From an uncultured Lachnospiraceae bacterium (GTDB lineage Bacteria; Bacillota; Clostridia; Lachnospirales; Lachnospiraceae), in assembly GCA_947574135.1 (NCBI GenBank), contig CANPIM010000023.1:1-49009 (forward strand): 49,009 bases of DNA. Direction: 5' to 3'. The notes beneath the pieces are model-generated. The model did no database searches, had not been told where the DNA came from, and was given only the letters and a program-made list of their open reading frames with translations. This document shows, one piece after another, positions 42,007 to 49,009 of the stretch; the stretch's first letter is position 1; each line of letters begins with the position of its first letter. A program made the position numbers and the translations under genes.

Positions 42007-42998
42007 GAGAACGGCTGGGACAGCTTCTGTTTCTAAGCGGAGTCCTGGCTACCATTGAGATTTTTTTGCTCACGGTTCGGGCAAGCCTGGCAATAGGCGT
42101 TTATACTGCTCTTTGCTTTTACGGCTCTTTTTTCCTCCTGATCGGGCTGGAATACCGCAGGAAAAAAGTATATTTGGGGACGATCCGGGCAAGCCTGGAC
42201 GCATTAGACAAAAAATATCTTCTTCCAGAAATGATGGGATATGCCGAAAATCAGGAACAGCGTATCCTAAAGGAAATCCTGCAGGAACTGGAAAAATCCA
42301 TGGCAGATCACGTGAACTATTACAAAAATACAGAACAAGAATATAAAGAATACATTGAGCTTTGGATCCATGAGGTGAAGACTCCCATTGCCACGGGAAA
42401 GCTTATGCTGGATAATCATCCCTCGCACCTGGGTCTGCAGCTGCAGGAGGAGCTGGAGAAAATCGAGGACTATACAGAACAGGCTCTTTTCTATGCCCGC
42501 AGCTCTCATGTGGAAAAGGATTATCTGATCCGGGCTGTCAGTCTAAAAACACTTGTGACCCAGGCCGTCACCCACAATAAGCGCTCCCTCATCGCCAAAA
42601 AGGTTAGCCTTACCATGGAAGGGCTGGAAACTACCGTGTACACGGACGAAAAATGGCTGGCCTTTATCCTGAATCAACTGATCTCCAACAGCATCAAATA
42701 TTCGGATAAGGAGAAGTTAAAGCTTTCCTTTACAGGCGTTGCAGGGCGTGAGCAGATCTGTCTCAAAATCCGCGACAACGGCCGCGGCGTCAAAAGCGCC
42801 GACCTGGACCGGGTCTTTGAAAAGGGCTTTACGGGAAGCCTGGGCCGTCAGGCCAGCCAGGCCACAGGCCTTGGCCTCTACCTTTGCAAAAAGCTCTGCG
42901 GACGCCTGGGGCACGGCATCCAGATTGCGTCTACAGAAGGGGAGGGATGTGAGGTGACACTGATCTTTCCCCGGGGAAGCTACGCGGAAGTGAAATAA
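41985..42998 (+). CDS. bceS: intramembrane-sensing histidine kinase, BceS-like
   Basis: This 337-residue kinase has two close N-terminal membrane spans (about residues 12-31 and 37-55) with almost no extracellular loop, as in BceS-type kinases that sense through their ABC partner. The H-box is ELWIHEVKTPIA; the ATP-lid motifs DNGRGV and GLGLYLCKKL follow. It overlaps the regulator gene by 22 bases, so the two are translated together. Confidence 0.93.
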   Translation: MRYGIYLRERLGQLLFLSGVLATIEIFLLTVRASLAIGVYTALCFYGSFFLLIGLEYRRKKVYLGTIRASLDALDKKYLLPEMMGYAENQEQRILKEILQELEKSMADHVNYYKNTEQEYKEYIELWIHEVKTPIATGKLMLDNHPSHLGLQLQEELEKIEDYTEQALFYARSSHVEKDYLIRAVSLKTLVTQAVTHNKRSLIAKKVSLTMEGLETTVYTDEKWLAFILNQLISNSIKYSDKEKLKLSFTGVAGREQICLKIRDNGRGVKSADLDRVFEKGFTGSLGRQASQATGLGLYLCKKLCGRLGHGIQIASTEGEGCEVTLIFPRGSYAEVK

Positions 42999-43005
42999 AA
43001 CATAA

Positions 43006-43039
43006 GCCTGGGAATCAGTTTCCCCCTCTGATTCCAGGC
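43006..43039. terminator. hairpin after the kinase gene
   Basis: GCCTGGGAATCAG pairs with CTGATTCCAGGC with a single bulge, but no T-run follows. It may weakly separate the kinase from the transporter genes. Confidence 0.5.
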
Positions 43040-43050
43040 GCTTTCAGCGG

Positions 43051-43083
43051 TTCCTTACAAAACTGAAAGGAAGATGTAAGGAA
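43051..43083. promoter_or_regulatory. 8-bp inverted repeat upstream of the bceA-like gene, possible BceR site
   Basis: TTCCTTAC (43051-43058) and GTAAGGAA (43076-43083) are perfect inverse copies, 17 bases apart, about 160 bases before the transporter start. BceR-type regulators bind separated inverted repeats upstream of their transporter; the assignment is inference. Confidence 0.4.
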
Positions 43084-43240
43084 CTTCTATGGCTCCGGAA
43101 GCATTCCTCCCTTACAATCATCTTATAAACTTCCTCCTGTACACAGAGGGAAAAGTAAAAAACTTAAGGCAGCCGTCAATTATTCCTATAGCGGCATTTG
43201 TCAAAACAGCTGCCTGAGAGAAGAAAGAGAGGAGCCCATC

Positions 43241-43957
43241 ATGAGCATGATCCTGTGTGTAAGCAACATAGAAAAATATTACGGCAACAAGGGAAGTATG
43301 ACGAAAGCCATTGACAATATCAGCTTCCAGGTCCAGTCTGGAGAATTTGTGGGAATTATGGGGGCAAGCGGAAGCGGAAAAACCACCCTGCTGAATTGTA
43401 TTTCCACCATTGACCGGGTCACCAGCGGGGAAATCCTGGTAGGAGGCAGGGATATTACCCGCCTTCGGGGAAATGCACTGAACAAATTTCGCAGAGAGGA
43501 GCTGGGCTTTGTATTTCAGGATTTTCATTTGCTGGACACTCTGACTGTCTACGAAAACATTGCCCTGGCCCTGTCTATCCGCCATGTCTCCCCCAGGGAG
43601 ATCCACAAACGGGTGCTCCAGTCCGCCCAGAAGCTTGGCATCTCAGAAATTTTAAATAAATATCCCTATCAGATCTCCGGAGGCGAGAAACAACGGACGG
43701 CCTCCGCCCGGGCCCTCATCGGGGGACCTAAGCTGATTCTGGCCGATGAACCCACAGGAGCCCTGGATTCCCGGGCATCCCGTATGCTCCTGGACTGCTT
43801 TTCCCAGATCAATCAGGAACTTGGCGCCACCATTCTCATGGTGACCCACGATGCCTTTACGGCAAGCTATGCATCCCGAATCCTCTTTATCAAGGATGGC
43901 CGGATTTTCACCGAAGTCCGCCGGGGAACAGAAGACCGAAAGAGCTTTTTCAACTAG
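43241..43957 (+). CDS. bceA: ABC transporter ATPase, BceA-like
   Basis: This 238-residue ATPase has Walker A GASGSGKT, Walker B LILADEPTGALD and signature ISGGEKQ, all canonical, with the H-loop MVTHDAF. It powers the BceAB-type detoxification transporter that removes bacitracin or lantibiotic-like peptides from their lipid targets. GAGAGGAG precedes the start. The permease follows after 40 bases. Confidence 0.94.
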   Translation: MSMILCVSNIEKYYGNKGSMTKAIDNISFQVQSGEFVGIMGASGSGKTTLLNCISTIDRVTSGEILVGGRDITRLRGNALNKFRREELGFVFQDFHLLDTLTVYENIALALSIRHVSPREIHKRVLQSAQKLGISEILNKYPYQISGGEKQRTASARALIGGPKLILADEPTGALDSRASRMLLDCFSQINQELGATILMVTHDAFTASYASRILFIKDGRIFTEVRRGTEDRKSFFN

Positions 43958-43997
43958 ATTATCCACGTGGTTACACTGCTGGGAGGTGACTTAAGCG

Positions 43998-46022
43998 ATG
44001 CTGTTTAAATTATCTTTGCGAAATCTCAGGAAAAGCGTTCAGGATTACACGATCTATTTTCTCACACTGGTATTGGGGGTTGCTATCTTCTATGTGTTTA
44101 ATGCTTTGGATTCTCAGGGAGTTATGCAAGCTGTCTCTGCGTCAACCAGAGAAATTATTAAGCTTATGCTTACCATGCTTGCAGGGGTTTCTGTATTTGT
44201 TTCTGTGATACTGGGATTTCTGATTATTTATGCCAATAACTTTCTTATCCGCAAACGGAAAAAAGAATTCGGCGTATATATGACCCTGGGTATGAGCCGG
44301 GGCAGCATTTCCCGGATTCTTCTGGGAGAGACCGCAGCCATCGGCCTGGTCTCCCTGGCTGTGGGGCTTCTCATTGGAGTCTTTGCCTCCCAGCTCATGT
44401 CTATCCTGGTTGCCAAGATGTTTGAGGCGGATATGACAAGCTATACCTTTGTCTTTTCCCCCAGGGCGGCTGGAAAAACCGTGATTTACTTCGGTATCAT
44501 GTACCTGCTGGTAATTTTCTTTAACGCTGCCGCCATCTCCCGGTATAAGCTGCTGGATCTTCTCACGGCAGGCAGGAAAAACGAGCAGGCTCCCATGAAA
44601 AATCCTCTTTTGTCGGGAATCCTCTTTGTACTTTCCCTTGGGATCCTGATCTACTGCTATCTCAGCGTTCTGGGGCTTCTGGGAACTGTGAACAGAACCC
44701 GGGTGTTGATTCTAATCGGTCTTGGATGTCTGGGCACCTTTCTCTTTTTCTGGTCCCTGTCCGGACTTATGCTGCGTATCGCCCAGGCCGGAAAAAGCTT
44801 TTATCTGCGGGAACTGAATCTCTTTGTATTCCGCCAGATGAACAGCCGGATCAATACCATGGTCTGCTCCATGACCGTTATCTGTCTTATGCTGTTTCTC
44901 ACCATCGGAGTTCTCTCCTGCGGGGTGAGCATTAATCAGTCCCTGACTGCAGAACTGGAATCCATGACGCCCAGAGATGTGTGTATTAGCAAGTCCCTGG
45001 AAACAACAAAGAATCAGAGCGAAGAGGACGCGGGGAAAAACATTGTTACGTACCTGCTCCAGCAGGGCTTTGATCCGGATCTTGCTTTTCAGGATGGATA
45101 TACGGAGGTCATTACCTATGCGACCCCCAATCTCACCTGGGAGGATACCCTGGGCCCTGTAAAGGAACAGGTCATGGAGCAGTTTTCCATGCTGAACTGG
45201 TCCCAGAGGGAGGAGCTGATTCCCCTCTCCCAATACAACAAGATGGCTTCCTGTTATGGAATCCCCACCTACGAGCTTGGGGAGAATGAATACGTGCTTC
45301 TCTGCACTTTTGATTCCATGAAGGTTATCCGTGATATAAGTTTGCAGGCCAAAGCCTCCCTACAAGTAAATGGCAGATCCTATATCCCCAAATATGCAGA
45401 GTGCCAGGAGGGATATGTGAACATGAGCAGCTCCCGGTCTACTCTTGGCCTTTATATCCTGCCGGACAGCGCCTTTGAAGGCGGAGAGCTTCTGCCCTAC
45501 TGCGGCTATCTGGCTGCAGATTACAAGGCCAAAGCCATGGAGGAAATGCTGGATATGGAAGAGCAGCTAGCGAAGGCCTCGGACCACACGCCTCTCTATG
45601 TAGTTACAAAGCAGACGCTTCGGGAAAGCAGTGTGGGAATTTCCGCCATTATGACCTTCATTGCCCTGTATTTGGGAATCATTTTCCTGATCTCCAGCGC
45701 GGCAATCCTGGCCCTTAAGGAGCTGTCTGACAGCTCGGATAACCGGGACCGCTACCGAATCCTGCGGGAAATGGGCGCGGACCAGGCTATGATCCGCAAA
45801 GCCCTGTTCAGGCAGATCGGAATCTTTTTCCTGCTTCCCCTAAGCCTGGCCTTTATCCACTCTCTCTTTGGCGTACAGTTTGTAAACCGCATGCTGGTGA
45901 TTATTAACCAGGTCTCCCAGCTAGGCTCCATTCTGTTCACTGCGGGATTTATCCTTCTGATCTACGGGGCATATTTCCTTGCCACCTACCAGGGAAGCCG
46001 CAGAATTATTGAGGAAGAATAA
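43998..46022 (+). CDS. bceB: ABC transporter permease, BceB-like
   Basis: This 674-residue permease has about ten spans. The first (YFLTLVLGVAIFYVFNALDS) is followed by FtsX-like spans and, around residues 310-525, a large extracytoplasmic domain that in BceB proteins binds the peptide and signals to the kinase. The C-terminal spans (IFLISSAAILALKELSDSSD) close the protein. GGGAGG precedes the start. A terminator at 46048-46086 ends the operon. Confidence 0.93.
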   Translation: MLFKLSLRNLRKSVQDYTIYFLTLVLGVAIFYVFNALDSQGVMQAVSASTREIIKLMLTMLAGVSVFVSVILGFLIIYANNFLIRKRKKEFGVYMTLGMSRGSISRILLGETAAIGLVSLAVGLLIGVFASQLMSILVAKMFEADMTSYTFVFSPRAAGKTVIYFGIMYLLVIFFNAAAISRYKLLDLLTAGRKNEQAPMKNPLLSGILFVLSLGILIYCYLSVLGLLGTVNRTRVLILIGLGCLGTFLFFWSLSGLMLRIAQAGKSFYLRELNLFVFRQMNSRINTMVCSMTVICLMLFLTIGVLSCGVSINQSLTAELESMTPRDVCISKSLETTKNQSEEDAGKNIVTYLLQQGFDPDLAFQDGYTEVITYATPNLTWEDTLGPVKEQVMEQFSMLNWSQREELIPLSQYNKMASCYGIPTYELGENEYVLLCTFDSMKVIRDISLQAKASLQVNGRSYIPKYAECQEGYVNMSSSRSTLGLYILPDSAFEGGELLPYCGYLAADYKAKAMEEMLDMEEQLAKASDHTPLYVVTKQTLRESSVGISAIMTFIALYLGIIFLISSAAILALKELSDSSDNRDRYRILREMGADQAMIRKALFRQIGIFFLLPLSLAFIHSLFGVQFVNRMLVIINQVSQLGSILFTAGFILLIYGAYFLATYQGSRRIIEEE

Positions 46023-46047
46023 GAAGAATCTTGGAACATTCCAAAAA

Positions 46048-46086
46048 GGGCTGTCCTGAATCCGTTATCAGGACAGCCCCTTCTCT
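46048..46086. terminator. terminator after the bceB-like gene
   Basis: GGGCTGTCCTG pairs perfectly with CAGGACAGCCC around a 10-base loop, followed by CTTCTCT. It can stop the bce operon and the convergent penicillin-binding-protein gene. Confidence 0.85.
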
Positions 46087-46119
46087 ATACTATCATGAAA
46101 ATTCTTTTAACCCCACAGC

Positions 46120-48711
46120 CTACTCTGCCGGAGGCTCCCCTGTATCTATGGTAGCTCCTGGATCCTCTGCTGGCGGCAGACCCCCGGGCTCCACGCCGCC
46201 GATGACGGCGCCTGGGTGCAGCTTACAGCTGGGCGCCACCAGATTTCTGGTACTGGCTGAGGAACTGGACGCCTGATTGTCAGCCGGTATCAACGTCATG
46301 ATCCTGGCCTCGATACCCGGACACAGATCGGTGGCCAGCTGATTGCTCTCGATACAGGCCGTCCCCACCACATGCACATCGCAGAACTCTGTGGGAACCG
46401 TACCCTTGGCAAAATACTCTGTTCTTCGGCAGCCATCGCAGATTCCCGGGATGGGAAGCTTGCCGGACTGGTTGCAAACCGTGGCGCTGGTAATATCCTC
46501 CGGCATCTCAAAGTCCTTATTGGGCAGCTCTTCATGAATCCGGGACATGACCTTCTTCCAGATTCCCTTGTGGTAATTGGTCTCCCCCCGGGACAGCTTG
46601 TGGTTATTGTCAAATCCAGCCCATACGCCAGCCGTGTAGTAAGGCGTATATCCCACGAACCACACATCGTTATTCTGGGAGGTGGTACCTGTCTTTCCTG
46701 CAATGCTCATGCCGCTGAACCGGGCTGCAGTACCCGTACCCTGGGTAACCACATCTTTCATGGCGCTTGTGAGCAGCCATGCGGTGGTATCCTTTAACAC
46801 CGTCTTTTTCTGAGGCTCCTTCTCGATCAACACATTTCCGTCGTGATCCAGAATCCGGGTATAGAAGATGGGCTCTGTATACACGCCGTTGTTTGCAATG
46901 CAGGCATACGCTGCCGTCAGCTCCAGGTTCGATACGCCCAGGGTCAAACCGCCTAGGGACGTGGACTGGTTAATATCCGACTGACCGTTCTCATTGGCTT
47001 CTCCGATGAGACTGGTAAAACCAAAATCCAACAGATAGGTATAGGACAGATCCGGCGTAATATCCGTGATGGTTTTCACCGCCACAATATTCATAGACTG
47101 CTCAATACCACGGCGCAGCGTGGACCATCCATGATAGGCCTCTCCGTTCCAGTTCCGGACATTTTTTCCGTTCTGGTAGGCGTAGGGCGCGTCAAACTGG
47201 GTAGTGGCCAATGTCATGCCCGACATATCCAGGGCAGGCGCGTAGGTGGAAACAATCTTAAAGGTGGATCCCGGCTGACGCACCGTATCCGTAGCCCGAT
47301 TCAGGGTTAAACTGGCCTCCTTACTGCCCCGGCCTCCCACAATGCCCTTCACAATACCGGTATACTGATCCATGATTACCATAGAGGCCTGAGGCTGAAC
47401 GGTAAAATCAATCCGCTCATATACCTTATCCTCCGGACCCGCCACCGTATCCCGGTAGGCGTCGATATAGGCCTGTGCCGTCTCCTTATCGTCAAATACC
47501 AGGTCAAAATCCTTATTCTCCGTTTCCTTAAAGTATTTGACCATGTGCTCCTTGCTGTAATTGATCTGCTCTCCATCCGGCTTCTCCACAGTCAAGGCAT
47601 ACTCCAGACCCACCCGAACCCGTTCCGGATAGTTCTCCTCGTTTTGCAGCTCCTCATCCATAATAGCCTGGATATCCGGATCCTGGGCGCTCTCAATGGT
47701 AAGTCCGCCGTAATAGAGGGCGTTATAGGCCTGCTGATACGTATACCCTTTATACTCCTGCAGGTCCTCCAGCACCTTTTTGATGGTGGCGTCCACATAG
47801 TAGGAATAGATATTCTCTGTTTCCGCCGACTTATTTACATTCTTAATGCGGGAATACACATCGTCTTCCAGGGCCTCGTCATACTCCTCCTGGTCAATAT
47901 AGCCCTGCTCCAGCATATCGTTCAGCACAATCTCCTGGCGCTCCCGGTTTTTTTCCGGATAGCTGATGGGATTGTTGTAGGCAGGATTCTTGGTAATGCC
48001 GGCAATGACCGCCGCCTCAGAAATAGTAAGCTCCGACACGTCCTTACCGAAATAGCGGTTGGCCGCCGCCTGAATTCCCAGGGTATTCTGCCCCAGGTTA
48101 ATGGTATTCAGATAGGCCTCCAGGATCTCCTCCTTTGTCATAATATCCCGCTCAAGCTTGATGGCCAGATACTGCTCCTGAAGCTTACGCTCCACCTTCT
48201 CCGCAAAGCCATCCTCGCTCATAAAGTCAAACACGCTGTTTTTCAGAAGCTGCTGGGTAATGGTACTGGCTCCCTCGTTGAATTTGAAGCCTCTTGCCAC
48301 TCCCCGGACGCCTGCACGGATAATTCCCGTAATATCAATGCCATTATGCTCATAAAACCGCTCGTCCTCCACAGCCACAAAAGCTTGCTGCACATGCTCC
48401 GGAATCTGGTCAATGCTTACCCAGATCCGGTTGGATCCCTCCGCAATCAGATCCGCGGTCTTATTCCCTGCGCTGTCCAGCACCACCGACTTATATCCTC
48501 TGGGGATTACGCTGTCACTGGTGATATCCGGCGCATTGTCAATCACTCCTTTTATCACTCCAACTCCGGCACACAGCCCCACCACAGCCACGGCCAGCAT
48601 ACAGACCAGGAAGGCTTTCAAAAAGATGACGCTTGCCTTTTTTCCAATCTGCTTGGACTTGGAATTCATAGACTTCTTCTTTTTTGAAGTCCCATTTTTT
48701 CCATAATTCAT
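46120..48711 (-). CDS. class A penicillin-binding protein (transglycosylase/transpeptidase)
   Basis: This 863-residue bifunctional enzyme polymerises and crosslinks peptidoglycan at the outer face of the membrane. A basic N-terminus and one span (about residues 28-55) precede the GT51 transglycosylase (Glu115 in VEDERFYEHNG; STITQQLLKN at 149-158). The transpeptidase has STFK at 482-485, SMN at 539-541 and KTGT at 673-676. The C-terminal extension (about 745-860) is rich in cysteine pairs (ICDGC, EFCDV) and ends in a proline/glycine-rich tail. The ATG at 48711 has GAGGAGG upstream. It is convergent with bceB. Confidence 0.96.
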   Translation of the reverse strand: MNYGKNGTSKKKKSMNSKSKQIGKKASVIFLKAFLVCMLAVAVVGLCAGVGVIKGVIDNAPDITSDSVIPRGYKSVVLDSAGNKTADLIAEGSNRIWVSIDQIPEHVQQAFVAVEDERFYEHNGIDITGIIRAGVRGVARGFKFNEGASTITQQLLKNSVFDFMSEDGFAEKVERKLQEQYLAIKLERDIMTKEEILEAYLNTINLGQNTLGIQAAANRYFGKDVSELTISEAAVIAGITKNPAYNNPISYPEKNRERQEIVLNDMLEQGYIDQEEYDEALEDDVYSRIKNVNKSAETENIYSYYVDATIKKVLEDLQEYKGYTYQQAYNALYYGGLTIESAQDPDIQAIMDEELQNEENYPERVRVGLEYALTVEKPDGEQINYSKEHMVKYFKETENKDFDLVFDDKETAQAYIDAYRDTVAGPEDKVYERIDFTVQPQASMVIMDQYTGIVKGIVGGRGSKEASLTLNRATDTVRQPGSTFKIVSTYAPALDMSGMTLATTQFDAPYAYQNGKNVRNWNGEAYHGWSTLRRGIEQSMNIVAVKTITDITPDLSYTYLLDFGFTSLIGEANENGQSDINQSTSLGGLTLGVSNLELTAAYACIANNGVYTEPIFYTRILDHDGNVLIEKEPQKKTVLKDTTAWLLTSAMKDVVTQGTGTAARFSGMSIAGKTGTTSQNNDVWFVGYTPYYTAGVWAGFDNNHKLSRGETNYHKGIWKKVMSRIHEELPNKDFEMPEDITSATVCNQSGKLPIPGICDGCRRTEYFAKGTVPTEFCDVHVVGTACIESNQLATDLCPGIEARIMTLIPADNQASSSSASTRNLVAPSCKLHPGAVIGGVEPGGLPPAEDPGATIDTGEPPAE

Positions 48712-48736
48712 ACATATGCCTCCTCTGTATCCAACC

Positions 48737-48765
48737 ATTATAACAAAAAATATGCCCTAAATAAA
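48737..48765 (-). promoter_or_regulatory. promoter of the penicillin-binding-protein gene
   Basis: On the minus strand a perfect TATAAT (48742-48737) has a weak TTTATT (48765-48760) 17 bases upstream. Confidence 0.5.
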
Positions 48766-48810
48766 GTAAAAAATTATAACGTAAGAAAAAATTCACATTT
48801 TAGACTTACA

Positions 48811-48888
48811 GTTCAGCCAGCCCCCAGACGGCTGGCAAATCGTGCTTGCACGAATTTGACAGTTGTTCTGGAGGCTGAGGGAGCGCCT
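48811..48888. repeat. palindromic repeat A, copy 2
   Basis: It begins with the same 20 bases as the copy starting at 48990 and matches 27 of the first 30 bases of the 41057 copy. The halves CAGCCCCCAGA and TCTGGAGGCTG, with an inner TCGTGC/GCACGA stem, form a long hairpin. Confidence 0.8.
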
Positions 48889-48990
48889 TCTTATGAGCAA
48901 AAAGAGCTGCGACAGCAGCGGGAAGCGCTGAAAGCGCGGTTTTTGCGAATGGCGCGGGCTGAACGGACGGATTTCACTTTTGTCAAATAG
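48856..48990 (+). pseudogene. open tail fragment between two repeat A copies
   Basis: A plus-strand frame reads through the right half of repeat A into EAEGAPSYEQKELRQQREAL and ends FLRMARAERTDFTFVK before a TAG at 48988-48990. The composition is protein-like (a charged helix), but there is no convincing start or ribosome site other than a TTG at 48856. I read it as the tail of a gene cut by the repeat, family not recognised. A very short genuine peptide gene is less likely. Confidence 0.35.
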
Positions 48991-49009
48991 TTCAGCCAGC
49001 CCCCAGACG
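48990..49009. repeat. palindromic repeat A, copy 3, cut by the window edge
   Basis: The last 20 bases of the window are identical to 48811-48830, so another copy begins here and continues outside. Confidence 0.8.

Noticed and set aside
41317..46022. Lantibiotic or bacitracin biosynthesis beside the bce-like genes
   Set aside because: Only sensing and resistance genes are present; no precursor peptide or modification enzyme is seen.
1..49009. CRISPR array, tRNA or rRNA genes
   Set aside because: No regularly spaced identical repeats with unique spacers, no TTCGAATCC-type tRNA arm in a cloverleaf setting and no rRNA-like stretch was seen by eye.

Overview
The window reads as chromosomal DNA of a spore-forming, anaerobic Firmicute of the Clostridia, most like the Lachnospiraceae. 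The evidence is a SpoIIID regulator with a TTG start, a SipL-type spore-coat morphogenesis protein, a flavodiiron protein, a BceRSAB-type antimicrobial-peptide module, consensus AGGAGG ribosome sites, and a fairly GC-rich coding style with AT-rich intergenic regions. No rRNA, tRNA, CRISPR array or intact transposase was recognised.

Layout. Positions 1-2096 look like the end of an integrated element lying against the 3' end of guaA: an AT-rich Xre-type controller gene and an adenine methyltransferase that runs off the left edge, then a small DUF6061-like gene, an opposite-strand fragment and a strong terminator. The core chromosome starts at guaA (2097-3641, with a long repeat-filled leader) and continues with a MATE pump, spoIIID, a flavodiiron protein, a LysR regulator, a decayed aldo/keto reductase, a trigger-factor-like lipoprotein and cardiolipin synthase. 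From 12654 to 17895 there is a leftward run of house-keeping and sporulation genes: sipL, ispE, a GntR regulator, an 11-residue-repeat protein, murI and a DUF1934 protein. A PrcB-like lipoprotein lies at 18044-18442. The rightward run malQ-plsC-ddl-murF (18690-23586) makes glycogen/maltodextrin intermediates, phosphatidic acid and the peptidoglycan precursor.

Positions 23592-32947 are accessory metabolism and regulation: a LysR/AGCS-symporter pair, a MarR/TauE pair, a PadR regulator, a Gfo/Idh/MocA oxidoreductase, a sigma-70-like protein without region 4, an amidohydrolase and a second MATE pump. Positions 33333-36378 hold a NitT/TauT-type ABC importer with two ATPases and two permeases. Their degenerate residues are complementary (signature lost in one, H-loop histidine lost in the other). 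The importer's binding-protein gene and a divergent IclR gene are cut by what looks like one deletion at about 36820, and an ECF sigma gene next door is also cut short. Positions 37398-48711 contain a DUF5655-like protein, a multi-span membrane protein, metY, the bceRSAB-like cluster and a class A penicillin-binding protein.

Three dispersed repeat families occur between genes: a palindromic element at 41057, 48811 and 48990; a 60-bp element at 12517 (+) and 32971 (-); and a 41-bp terminator-like repeat at 12483 and 12608. The items most worth follow-up are the sigma-like protein lacking region 4, the asymmetric ABC importer, the guaA leader repeats, the evenly spaced repeats in the marR leader, and the candidate two-domain methyltransferase at the island edge.
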